Shown piece by piece: positions 1 to 10,562 of a stretch of DNA of 64,000 nucleotides (its first letter is position 1; each line of letters begins with the position of its first letter). Location: NCBI GenBank assembly GCA_017871115.1, contig JAFCIZ010000007.1, positions 620,001 through 684,000 on the forward strand, given 5' to 3'. The DNA is from Cunninghamella blakesleeana. Taxonomy: Eukaryota > Mucoromycota > Mucoromycetes > Mucorales > Cunninghamellaceae. The notes below the pieces were generated by a model. That model searched no databases. It saw nothing but the letters and a program-made list of their open reading frames with translations, and was not told the DNA's origin. Position numbers and translations under genes: made by a program.

Positions 1-2
1 AA

Positions 3-525
3 TTAAAAGAAGACGACATCAAAAATTTATCACAGTGGATGAATGAAAAATATTTGAACCTCGAAAATCTCCAAGAACTAGCCGATCAGTTTATTGAAAG
101 ATCCTCTTTACAACTTCAACTATTCATTCAACCATCCCTTTATCAAACCATTGCAACAGCCATTTTAAAAGCAGATGAACAAGATGATTATTTAAGACCA
201 ATATTACCACCACATGGGTCAGGATTAAGAGGATCATGGTACGTTAAAGGTTCACCGCTTTCTCAACGCTATTTAAAGCTCGATCGTACTACAATACAAT
301 TAAACGACGATGACCCAACAAGTTCACTTTTCCATCAACTATTAAATAACTTTGAAAGCATTTCATTTAGAAAATGGTTAACATTAGTATCACAATTGAT
401 TTTAAAAAAATACCGATCTCAAGCAAGACGTTTTCGACCTGGATTAGATTATACTTTAGCTACAATCCCTCTTCAACAACAGCAATCTGTTTTGGATGTA
501 ACGTTATCATTTATATCTCAACCCA

Positions 526-560
<35 letters not shown>

Positions 561-821
561 TTACTATGGCAACAAGGGGATGTGGGTGGCTATTTATGTT
601 ATATGGCATGCGATGATGATAATGACGAGGCTTCTATTTATCGTTCCTCAGAACAAGATGGAGCTTTGTTGATGCTGCCCTGTCAAGATAATGAACTATC
701 GATTGTTTTACGTGATGAAGGTGTAATGAAATTCGTCAAATATGTTAGTGCAAATGCTATTGGGTCAAGATGGGATCTTTCTTTAGAATTTGAAGCTTTA
801 GAAGAAAATGAAGAAAAATGA
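3..821 (+). CDS. TPA1: Prolyl 3-hydroxylase Tpa1/Ofd1 family, C-terminal part (5' truncated)
   Basis: The reading frame is already open at the left edge and ends with TGA at 819-821, so the 2-oxoglutarate/Fe(II) catalytic domain lies outside the window. What remains, about 272 codons, matches the C-terminal double-stranded beta-helix of Tpa1/Ofd1/OGFOD1. I see the conserved block GLRGSWYVKGSPLSQRYL followed by FRKWL and a late FVKYVSANA stretch. In yeast and human this family hydroxylates a proline of ribosomal protein uS12 and affects translation accuracy; in fission yeast Ofd1 also controls the sterol/oxygen regulator Sre1. A run of about ten Asn codons (527-558) interrupts the domain, a low-complexity insertion common in this window. 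The ATG at 39 is internal: upstream codons from position 3 are open and match the family. Family call is confident; activity cannot be judged without the missing half. Confidence 0.85.
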
Positions 822-1247
822 TTCATTGTAATAATGAATAAAAAAAAATCATTAAAAAAAAAAATTACTATTATTATTATTATATTTTGCCTTTATAAAG
901 TAATTATTGATATAAAAAGTAAAAGAGGTTAAAAAAATTACGTAAAATAATATGAATAAAAAAATAAAATAAAAATAAAATCATCACTTTCATTTCCTTT
1001 ATGGATAATAAATACCTAGTTTCGTATTAATTTTTTTAAAAAAACATCTTGACAACCAAAAAAGGAAATAAGATCTACGTACACTTAAAGTTTTCCCCCT
1101 CATTCTTTAATTTTTTTTTATGCTTTATTATCATTATAATATTCCTTGGCATTTTCCCCTTCTCTTATTTCTCCTTATTCCTTATAATTGTTATTATTAT
1201 TAATAACAATAATAATAATAAAAGAGTGCCATCTTCCAGGACTTTAT
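822..1247. other. Convergent 3' intergenic region
   Basis: This lies between the convergent ends of the Tpa1-like gene and the next minus-strand gene. It holds A-rich AATAAA-like strings just after the TGA (around 836-850), then T-rich sequence and a short trinucleotide tract near 1190-1220. I see no gene. Both transcripts probably end here. Confidence 0.5.
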
Positions 1248-2936
1248 TTATTTTGAATGCAATGAGAATAAAATAGATAATAATTTTTCAATCATCAAGG
1301 AGAGAGCATCCTCATCCTCATCATCATTAAATAAAAAGGATCTATCGAAAGAATATGCTTTCCAAATACATTGTAATTCCTTCTCAAAAAAAGACACATC
1401 CAGAGAATAATGATGCTGTTGATGGCTCGAATAAAATAATATATAACAATATATAAAATTAAATAAATCTTTTAATTCGTTGCTGTTGTCTTTGTTGATT
1501 TCCCCTGGAAGTGATAATGTTTCATCCACTCGTTTTGAAAGACCTTGCAACCAAAAAGGAAAACATATTGTCAGCATTTCCTTTTCCTAATCATATTAAT
1601 AAATAATAATAAATATATAAATATTTATATTCATTTTATATAAATGTATATATTTATAAATAATAAATATTTCCATAATCATCTTAGTTTACCATTTGAT
1701 CATCATCATCATCATCATCATTGAATTGACTTGATAATCGAATCATACATAAAGTTATTAGTGGTAAATACCTATGCAATAAAAAAAAAAGACAAGAATG
1801 ATAATAAATAAGATTATTATTTTTTTTTTTTTTGCATATACATCATTTTGTTTATTTTTTATTTTATTTATTTATTTTATAAAAAAAAGTATTTACTTTG
1901 TTGGGGAATCGGTTAATATAAGGGCACATTCTTTTAATAACAATTCTTTAGTATCATTTTGAAAATTGACTTTAAACGAGAAAATAGATTCTAATAATTC
2001 TTCTTTATATAGAGCGATGCTAGTAAACTAAAAAATAACATAACATAAACATAAATAAATAAAATATAAATAATAACAAAATAAAGTTAACTAAGTTTAA
2101 TATCAATCTCTTTTTTTTTTCTAGATAAACCATTTTTTCCATTCCTTTTTTTTTGTTATTCTTATTTTTATATATTACGTTTTCCTGCATTAGTGAATTC
2201 TCGATCAAAGTTTCTATTTGAGATTCCAGTTCTAAAAGAACAGGTTGTATTGATACTTCACGAATGATATTGATTAGTGAAGATGATAATGGCTATTATA
2301 ATAAAGAAAAGCATAGTAAAAATAAAAATAAAAATAAAAAAAAACAGTCTATCATGGTGTAATTGATCAATTTATTTATATTACTATTATTATTTCCTTA
2401 CTTTAAAGTTATATCCTTTTGATATCAACGTTTGTATAAAATAATTCATTTCCATCGAATGTGTGGCGCTATGGAGTTTTAACCTAAATAAAATAAATAA
2501 ATAAAAATTATATAGACAGATTAGAGAACGTTGTTCATATAGTATAAATAAATAAATAATAGAGTTTCTCGAAGAAGTTCTTTTTATTTATTATTTATTT
2601 ATATTATTTTTTTACCCTGTTTGAATGGAGTTTGGTATATGAATCATAGAAGGGAATAACTATAAATAATCAAGAATATGTATATAAATATATATATATA
2701 TAAATATATAATTATTTTTTAATTTATTTTTTTTACACGATTATAATAAAGCTGTTAATATGAAAAGACTTACTTTTAACCATTGATCAGTTATGTTTCT
2801 TTGTTGAAATGGGTAATTTAATAATTGGTTTATTAAACCATCACTTATTTTCATTCTAAAAGAAGGAATTATAAAAAAAAAAGAATGGTAAATTACATTT
2901 CTATTTGTTTATATGTTTATTTATTTACTTTTATAT

Positions 2937-2967
<31 letters not shown>

Positions 2968-3896
2968 CGTTTGTTTATCTTGACAACTAACTAGAATTTC
3001 TCTCCAAGCACATGATGGTAACTGTAGATCTTTTTGAATGTCGTACAAAATGTGATACTCTTCAAGGCCTTTATAACCAATAGTTGATTTCATCTAAAGG
3101 AAATATAAAACAAATAGTATATTTTTTAAACAATAAGATCTTCGCGTTTTTTTTTTTTTTCCTCATTATTTATCCACCATTTATTCATTATTTTTTCTTT
3201 CGCTTTGCCTTATAAAATGATTTTATAAAATTAATTCTATCTTCTTCTTCTTCTTCGTTGATCATATCAATACAATTGGTTTTTATAAATAGAAGGATCC
3301 ACTTCTTATTCATTATATGTTTAAAAAGATATTTTAGAATGATTTTTTTAAACCCTCTACCTAATAAAAATAAAAATAAAAATAAAATGAAAATAGTATT
3401 TTTTTAATCAGAGATATTTTTACTTTTTTTAGAATGATCTTCTTTTTAGTGATTTTATAATCGATTACATTTAAACTTTGTTTCGCTTTGAATCAATTCA
3501 TTAAATAATATTTGTAAAGATAAACTGTTTATATATTGTTCTTGTTTCAATAAGTCGTCTAACTCTTTTACTTTTTGCTAAAGTTCATTTATTCGTTTAT
3601 AATAACAATAAAGAGTATATACGCTGAGCTATTTCTATTTCTATTATATATCAAATATTTTTGTTATTGTCTTTACCATATAAATTTCATTGTTCATATT
3701 ATTATTAGTATGATAAATAGAGTCGAATATATAAGATAAACGTATACTTGAAAGAAAAAAGAAATAGTCAAGGTCACAATAATATTCATTTGTTTATTCG
3801 TTCTTATTACTATTATTTATTAATATTTTACTCTGTTGTATCAAGGAGAGGTGGAGAGTGTAGGATAGTATAAAAGGAAGGAGTAGAAAAATTCAT
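1248..3896 (-). CDS. Unrecognised 12-exon protein, 463 aa
   Basis: Twelve exons join in one frame: 3832-3896, 3677-3746, 3469-3577, 3209-3360, 2969-3093, 2774-2855, 2616-2659, 2402-2483, 2179-2292, 1897-2027, 1693-1771, 1248-1586. Every junction phase matches and the total is exactly 464 codons, which argues strongly for a real gene. One intron (3094-3208) appears to use a GC donor. The product is predominantly helical, rich in Leu, Ile and Asn, with no signal peptide or clear membrane segment. It has an acidic Glu run near residue 110, a run of seven Asp near residue 340, and the distinctive segments LPSCAWREILVSC and FWLQGLSKRVDETLSLPGE. The style resembles large helical scaffold or tethering-complex subunits, but I recognise no family and assign no function. 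It is divergently placed with the AT-hook gene. The start at 3896 is the first ATG giving an open frame into exon 2. Confidence 0.7.
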
Positions 3897-4308
3897 GCTT
3901 TCTATTAAAAAAAAACAATGATGTAGAAAAAAGAAGGGTATTAAAAAAAAAAAAAAATCAAATATGAATAAAAATTATTTCATATTTTAAACTTCCGATT
4001 TATATTTAAAAAAAAAAAAATGGTGACTTTTTAACTTTTTTTGGGTTGATATTTAGAAAGTTCTAATATTTCTGTATACATACATTTTTATTTTCCCATA
4101 TTTAGCGAAAAAACCAGTGATACCATAGAATTTCTTTTTTATTATTATTCCTTTTTTATTTCATTTTTTTTATTAAATGTAGTATTTTTAAATTTTTTAA
4201 TTTTTTTTTTCTCTCTCTTTCTCTTTTTCCCTCTTTTTCCTTTTATCTCTTTATTTTTTCTTTCTTCCTTTCTTTCTTCTTTCTCTTATTTAATAATAAT
4301 AATTATAT
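3897..4308. promoter_or_regulatory. Divergent promoter region with pyrimidine tract
   Basis: About 410 bases separate the unrecognised minus-strand gene from the AT-hook gene. The plus-strand side (4195-4285) is an almost unbroken T/C tract with CTTT and TCTC repeats ending just before the ATG. The same arrangement is seen before most plus-strand genes here and probably marks the transcription start or 5' UTR. The half near the minus-strand gene has poly-A runs. Confidence 0.4.
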
Positions 4309-5707
4309 ATGCCTACACAACCTCCACCACCACCTATTGAATTCTTACTACACCCTCCTTCACCTAAAAGACCATGTATATTACCACCTGTCAGTTCATT
4401 ATTATCGGAAACAATCTTACCATCACCTCAATCAAGTACGTCTTCTTCTTCGACTAATCATGAATTACCTTCAATAATATTACCACCTCCTCCACCTAAT
4501 AATAATATTAATAATATTAATAATAATAACGATAATAATAGTAATAACAATAATAACGCTCATATTCATAACAACATTATTCATAATAATACTCACAAAC
4601 AAAAAGAATTACCTTCACTTATGCTATCTATACCTTATGAACCACCCATAACTTCTTCAGCATCTTCTTCTCCTTCTTCCTCTCCTTGTATGTCTTATCA
4701 ATTTTTAGATACACCATTGTCATCACCAATATCATCACCACATCCTTTTTTATTACCTCCGCCTTCTTCTGGTAGATCTAGATCACTTTCCAATGCTTCT
4801 ACATCTTCATGGTCATCCGTTTCTTCTAATCATTTATATTCCACTGCCCCTTCTTCTCCTATTTTATATCAAGAAGAAAGACGTTTATCGGATCCTTCTA
4901 TTCAGTTACCATTACCACCACTACCATCTTCACCATCGCCTTCATACTTACAACACTCAAATGAACAACACAATAGTAACTCTCGTTCTTACCAAAGGCC
5001 GCAGTCAGCATCTCCTTCCCTATCACCTCACAAATCTAATGTCATTATAAAAAGAAAAAGAGGCCGACCTCCAAATACCTCAAAGCAAATTCAAAGAGAT
5101 CATTGGACATTTGTTACACCAACTGTTTGGAATGTAAAAAGCACCCAATTACCTGATCATCTTTTAAATAGTCATAATAATAGTGATAGTGATAAAGGCA
5201 TAGATAATAATAAGGAAAAAGAAGGTCAGCAGCATGATGAGTGTTACCAACAAAAAGAAAAGGAAAATAACAATAATAGTAGTAATAGTAATACAACAGC
5301 AACAAAAAATGGAGTCATGTTAGTATTATATCCTCAAGAAAACAATAATACTAATAATGATTACCATGATCCTTTAGACAATAATAATATTAGAATGGAT
5401 ATTCACCAAAATCTAAACACATTTACCAATACAAGAATGGATGAAACTCTAACTATGCCCAAAAAAAAAAGAGGTCGAAAACCGAAAACTCAATTAATAG
5501 GTAACTCTTGCTTTGTTTGGAAAGATTTAGCTGCAAAAAGAGGTGCCAATCGATCAAAATCTATGAAAGTTACAAAACGATCACCATCTCCTTCTCCTTT
5601 AATATATCAATCTAAAAATAATAATGAAAAGAAAGAGAAGGAGGGTGAGGAAGAGGAGGCTATTATTGGTTGGACAAAAGATTTATCGATAAATGATGCT
5701 ACCGCTC

Positions 5708-5712
<5 letters not shown>
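4309..5712 (+). CDS. Intronless protein with two AT-hook motifs, 467 aa
   Basis: A single uninterrupted frame encodes a probable chromatin or DNA-binding protein. Two AT-hooks are visible: KRKRGRPP near residue 250 and KKKRGRKPK near residue 387. This motif binds the minor groove of AT-rich DNA. Each hook is followed 10-20 residues later by an aromatic patch (HWTFVTPTVW, then NSCFVWKDLA), so hook plus aromatic patch may be a repeated unit. The rest is low complexity: Pro- and Ser-rich N-terminus, Asn tracts around residues 65-90 and in the middle, and a Lys/Glu-rich tail ending near an IIGWTKDL segment. No zinc finger, bromodomain or catalytic domain is visible. Lack of introns is unusual among these neighbours. 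The start follows a pyrimidine tract and no upstream in-frame ATG is visible. Function is inferred only from the hooks. Confidence 0.75.
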
Positions 5713-5738
<26 letters not shown>

Positions 5739-5920
5739 CAAATATAAATATATATATATATATTGTTTTATTATATGTCCTTTCCTTTTTTATTTTATTT
5801 TATTTTTTTACGTACATCTATTTTTTTAAAAAAATTTCTTTTTAAAGTAATACCAAATTGTATGATTTCTTTTTATATACATTTATTTATTTATTATATT
5901 CATTTATATACAATCGATCA

Positions 5921-5959
<39 letters not shown>

Positions 5960-6408
5960 CTCTTTACTATTTTTTTTTTTTAATATTATAAATACATATG
6001 TAATCATGTCTTTCCTTATAAATATAAAATATTTTTATATATTTACACTCTTCATGTAACTATGGTTCCCTTATATATATATATATACACATAATTTATA
6101 TACATAAATGTAATAAAAGATTTTTTTTTTAATAAACCCTCATATTTTAGTCGAGATGATATATCGGACTTTTAACCTTCTTACTCATTTTTAAAAATAT
6201 ATCATTGGCTATATTTTTTTTTAACTCTTTTTTTTTTTTTTCTTCCCTTCCCCTTCCATATATAAATATATAGACAGAAAACCCTTATTTTTTTTTTCTT
6301 TCCTTCTCTCTCTCTCTCTTCTTTTCCTTCTTTTATTTTCATATTTTTATTTTTATTTCTTATTTCTTATAATAATATCATTTTATTTATTTACTACTTA
6401 TCATTAAT
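5713..6408. other. Intergenic region, tandem plus-strand genes
   Basis: This separates the AT-hook gene from the malic enzyme gene. It begins with a run of about 26 T, then (TA)n near 5750 and 6075 and a (TAT)n tract at about 5930-5957. From 6285 to 6330 there is a T/C tract with a (CT)n run, probably the malic enzyme promoter or 5' UTR. Open frames here are made of simple repeats and are not credible genes. Confidence 0.5.
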
Positions 6409-9400
6409 ATGTTATTGTGTCGTCGTACATTAACAAAAACCAATTGGGTATCAAGTCTCGGATCACTTAGTGCTCGTCGTCAATATGGTGTTCCTCCTGC
6501 TGTTTCTTCTGATCCTCGTAATGATAAAACTGTTCAAGTTACCCCTTCAAGAGGTGTTAATATTATTCATGATCCTTTATTATCAAAAGGTAAATATACA
6601 TACATGTATGCATATAGTATTGAAAGGTGGAGAGGGGGAGGTAGAGGTTCCTTTCTCTTTCTTACTTTATGAATGAAAGATGGAGACAAAGTGCGAGTGA
6701 GTTGGAAGTAAAAGATACATATATGTTTATTAAAAAAAAAAGGAGGGCGAGAGAAAGAAGTACAAGGAGGGAGAGAGAAGAAAAAAAAAAGTGGCGTATA
6801 TAAATAATTATACAACTTTATTATAAATACACATACCTTTATAATATATATATATATATATATGTATATATATTCAACTAATATATCTTATTATGGCCAT
6901 GGTTGTTATGATTCTCTTTTAAATAAATAAATAAACAGGTACTGCCTTTAGTATTGCTGAGCGTGAAAGATTATCTATCCGTGGATTGGTCCCTCCTCGT
7001 TGTCAAGAAATGGATAAGCAATTATTAAGAGTTAAGCGTAATTTAGATGATTGCCGTACTCCTTTAGCCAAGTTTGTATTTTTGTCTGCTCTTCAAGATA
7101 GAAATGAAACTCTCTTTTACCGTTTATTAATTAATCATTTAGAAGAGTTGGCTGGTATCATTTACACTCCTACAGGTAAAAAGAAAATGAATATATATAT
7201 ATATAAAATATAATATTATAAAAAGGATATACTGTTATGATATATGATCAAGTATAAAAAGATAAATATATAAATATAAAAAAAAAATCGACTCTATATT
7301 TTCCAAAATAATTCTGAAGTTTCCCGATTTTTTTTTTAAACTCTTAAATTTTTTTTTTATAATTATGACCCCGTTTGTTTACCTTTTTTGGTCAACTTAT
7401 TACTAGTGGGACTTGCCTGTTTAAGATCACATTCTATTTACCGTCGTTCTCGTGGTATGTATTTCTCCACTCAAGATCGTGGTGCCATGTCAGCTATGGT
7501 TTATAACTGGCCTCATGATGAAGTTGATGTTATTGTCGTAACGGACGGTTCAAGAGTGCTTGGTCTTGGTGATTTAGGTGCTAATGGTATGCAAATCCCT
7601 ATTGGTAAACTTAGTTTGGTAAGTGGGTTTTACAAAAAAAAATTATAGAAAGTATATATATATCTACACGTGATGGGTATATATATTTTTTAAAAAATAT
7701 ACACTTCTTTAATTATCTATCTATGAAATTTATTAATTAATTAAATTATTTATTCTATATTCTATATTCTATATATATATATATATATATTATTTTTATT
7801 TTTAAAATACATACATACATATGTATATATAGTACGTTGCTGCTGGTGGTATTAGACCAAGAGCTGTCTTACCTGTTGTTTTAGATGTTGGTACCAATAA
7901 TGAAAGTTTATTAAATGATCCTCTTTATTTGGGTATGGGCCATCCTCGTATTGAAGGTGAAGAGTATTATAGTTTTGTTGATGAATGGGTAACTGCTGTT
8001 AAAAGTAGATGGCCAAGTAAGTTTTTTTAATCACTCTTGAGTTTTTTTAATAATTAATGAATATATAAGAATATCTCAAGTTTTAACATTTTATTTTCAT
8101 GTTTTATTATTTATTGTAGATGCTTTAATTCAATTTGAAGATTTCAAATATCCTCATGCTTATAATCTATTAAATAAATGTGAGTAAAATAAAATTAGAA
8201 AAAAGAAATAGAATTTTACTTTATTTTTACTTATCCATATACTATCTTTCCTTTTTTTATAGATCAAAATTCTTTCACTTGTTTCAATGATGATATCCAA
8301 TCTACTTCCGCTATTACTTTGGCCGGTATTCTTGCTGGTCTTAAAGCTCGTGGTAAAAAACAAGAAGATTTACATCAAGAACGTATTATTTGTGTTGGTA
8401 GTGGATCAGCTGGTGTTGGTGTATCAGAGGTAAATAAATATTTTATTTTTTAAAAAAAAGTGGATTGATGATGACTACAACAATTAAATTTTTGACCTAA
8501 TTCCATTTTTTTTCTTTTTTTATTATATATAAGGGTATTATTGATTGTATGGTTGCTCAAGGTCGTGTTAAATCAAGAGATGAAGCATACAAACATATTT
8601 GGATGATGGATCAACATGGATTATTGGGTAACCCATCTCTCTCAGCCGAAAACCCAAGCCAATTATCACCTAGTAAAGGAGAAAGAGCTAAATTGGATGA
8701 ACGACAACAATGCTATGTAAAAGCTGATTTACCTGATCGCTTAACTTTGGAAGAAGTCATCGAACGGGTAAAACCTACTGCTATTTTAGGTCTTACTGGT
8801 ATTCGTGGTGTATTTACTGAAAAAGCCATTCGTACCATGGCTAAATATGAAGAAAAGCCTTTGGTATTCCCATTAAGTAACCCTGACACTCATGCTGAAT
8901 GTACTGCTGAAGAAGCTTTCCAATGGACCGATGGTCGTGCTATCTTTGCTTCTGGTAGTCCTTTTGCAGATGTTACATTGCCTAACGGTCAAATTGGTCG
9001 TACCAATCAATGTAATAACTCCTATAGTTTCCCTGTAAGTTATAAATATCTTCAGATTGTTTAAAAATAATAAAAATAAGAAAGGAAAAGGAAAATAATG
9101 ATAGGATATAATTTGTTTATTTATTTATATATTTTTTTTATTCTTATATTTTTATTTAGGGTCTTGGTTTAGGTATTACTGTATCAAGAGCTAAACGTGT
9201 GACTCCTACTATGTTCTTGGAAACAGCTAGAGTAATTGCAGATATGGCTTCCCCAGCCCAATTAAAACAAGGAACCCTGTTCCCAGGTGTAGCCAATCTT
9301 AGAGACGTAGCTTTAGCTGTAGGTACTCGTGTATGTGAAGTTGCTTATGAAGAAGGTGTTGCTACTGCTAAACTTCAAGAAAATGAAATGCTTAGTGAAG

Positions 9401-9462
9401 TAGTCAAGAATTCAATGTTCCAACCTGAATATGTTCCTTTAGTACACCATTCTCACTATTAG
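6409..9462 (+). CDS. NAD-dependent malic enzyme, mitochondrial, 614 aa
   Basis: Oxidatively decarboxylates L-malate to pyruvate, producing NAD(P)H. Eight exons: 6409-6589, 6939-7175, 7407-7618, 7833-8016, 8120-8179, 8263-8429, 8534-9034, 9160-9462, exactly 615 codons. The first about 50 residues are Arg/Ser-rich with an ARRQYG stretch, a likely matrix-targeting presequence. Core motifs in order: [12 protein letters not shown] (from residue 61), IIYTPTVG with the catalytic Tyr near 136, [16 protein letters not shown] with the catalytic Lys near 207, the acidic metal site in FEDFK and CFNDDIQ, the dinucleotide fold [10 protein letters not shown] (336-345), and FPGLGLG near the C-terminus. Length and motifs fit the fungal mitochondrial NAD-ME group. 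NAD versus NADP preference is inferred from the group, not from a decisive residue. Intron 1 is long and contains G-rich polypurine runs. Confidence 0.95.
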
Positions 9463-9746
9463 ATTCTAATATATATATATATATTTGACATTATAAAAAG
9501 AAAAAAAAAGAAAAAAAAATATAAACATATTATATTATTTTTTTTTTATTTTATTTTTTTATCATTCATCTATTCATTTATCATATTTCATTTTTATTAT
9601 TACAATTATTCATTATACGTATTATTTACTATATTTTTAATATATACATTATTTTTTTTTAATTATAGAAGATCCAAATAAACTATTATTTTTTATACTA
9701 TAAATTAGTCGTATTTTTATTTAATGACATTGATGAATTTTTTTAA

Positions 9747-9784
<38 letters not shown>

Positions 9785-10562
9785 TAAAATATTATTTTGC
9801 TTGAAATTGATTACCGCTATAACCACAGCCTAAATAAATATGACAAATAACAATAAAAAAAAAGGTCTTTAGAAATGGATAATATTTATCTATTTTATAG
9901 TTTAAAGTTAGTATATGGACCATTAAAAACTATTAAAAAAATGCAATTATGAAGTTAAAGTTGAGATATTTAAACAAATAAAATGATCATGGTCATATAC
10001 AAAATTAAATGTATACATAAATAAAGGTTTTCAAAAATATATGATTTTTATTTATATTGAAGCATGAATAGTCAAAGAAACATAAATGAAAAAAATGTAA
10101 AGATATAATTACATCATATTAAGCTAAGGTTTTAATTTGTATAAAGAGAAATCATATCTACTAATTTATAATGCAAAAAAAAAATTACAAAGATTTCGCT
10201 AATAATAAATTTTATATATCATATCATATATTATTTGTTTTGGAAGAGAAATTACTTTCTTAATTCAATTTTTACAAAAAAAATAATAATAAATAATAGG
10301 TTTTTATTTTTATTTTCATGAGTGCTTTTATAGTAATAAATTAATTCATAGTACGTTTTTTAATAATTTACCACAGTTTGAAAGTTAACGTAAAATATTT
10401 TTAAGATGATCTTAGACTCAGATGCCGGCATGATTAGACTTGAAACACCGCTGAATTTTAAAAATAATAAAAAAAATGGTGTAACTGCATTTTTTTTATT
10501 TTTTCATTTTTTAATTTTTTCTTTTCCTTTTTTTTGTTCTTCTTTCCATAAATAATTAATAA
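9463..10562. other. Intergenic region before the SAC gene
   Basis: About 1.1 kb without a gene. It has (AT)n just after the malic enzyme stop, poly-A/T runs, an (AAT)n tract at about 9750-9782, and otherwise unstructured AT-rich DNA. A perfect 10-bp palindrome ATGCCGGCAT sits at 10422-10431, one of the few G+C-rich patches. A T-rich tract at 10490-10550 precedes the SAC gene start. Confidence 0.5.
10422..10431. promoter_or_regulatory. Palindrome ATGCCGGCAT upstream of SAC gene
   Basis: A perfect palindrome with a CCGGC core lies about 130 bases before the ATG of the SAC-domain gene, in very AT-rich surroundings. It could be a dimeric transcription factor site. The factor is unknown, and a chance origin cannot be excluded. 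Confidence 0.3.

Noticed and set aside
1049..1276. 75-codon plus-strand open frame
   Set aside because: Made of T-rich and trinucleotide repeats (poly-Phe/Ile/Asn), no ATG start, and it runs into the 3' exon of a well-supported minus-strand gene.
5763..6059. 98-codon plus-strand open frame after the AT-hook gene
   Set aside because: Almost only Phe, Ile, Tyr and Leu from AT-rich spacer; no intron or domain signal.
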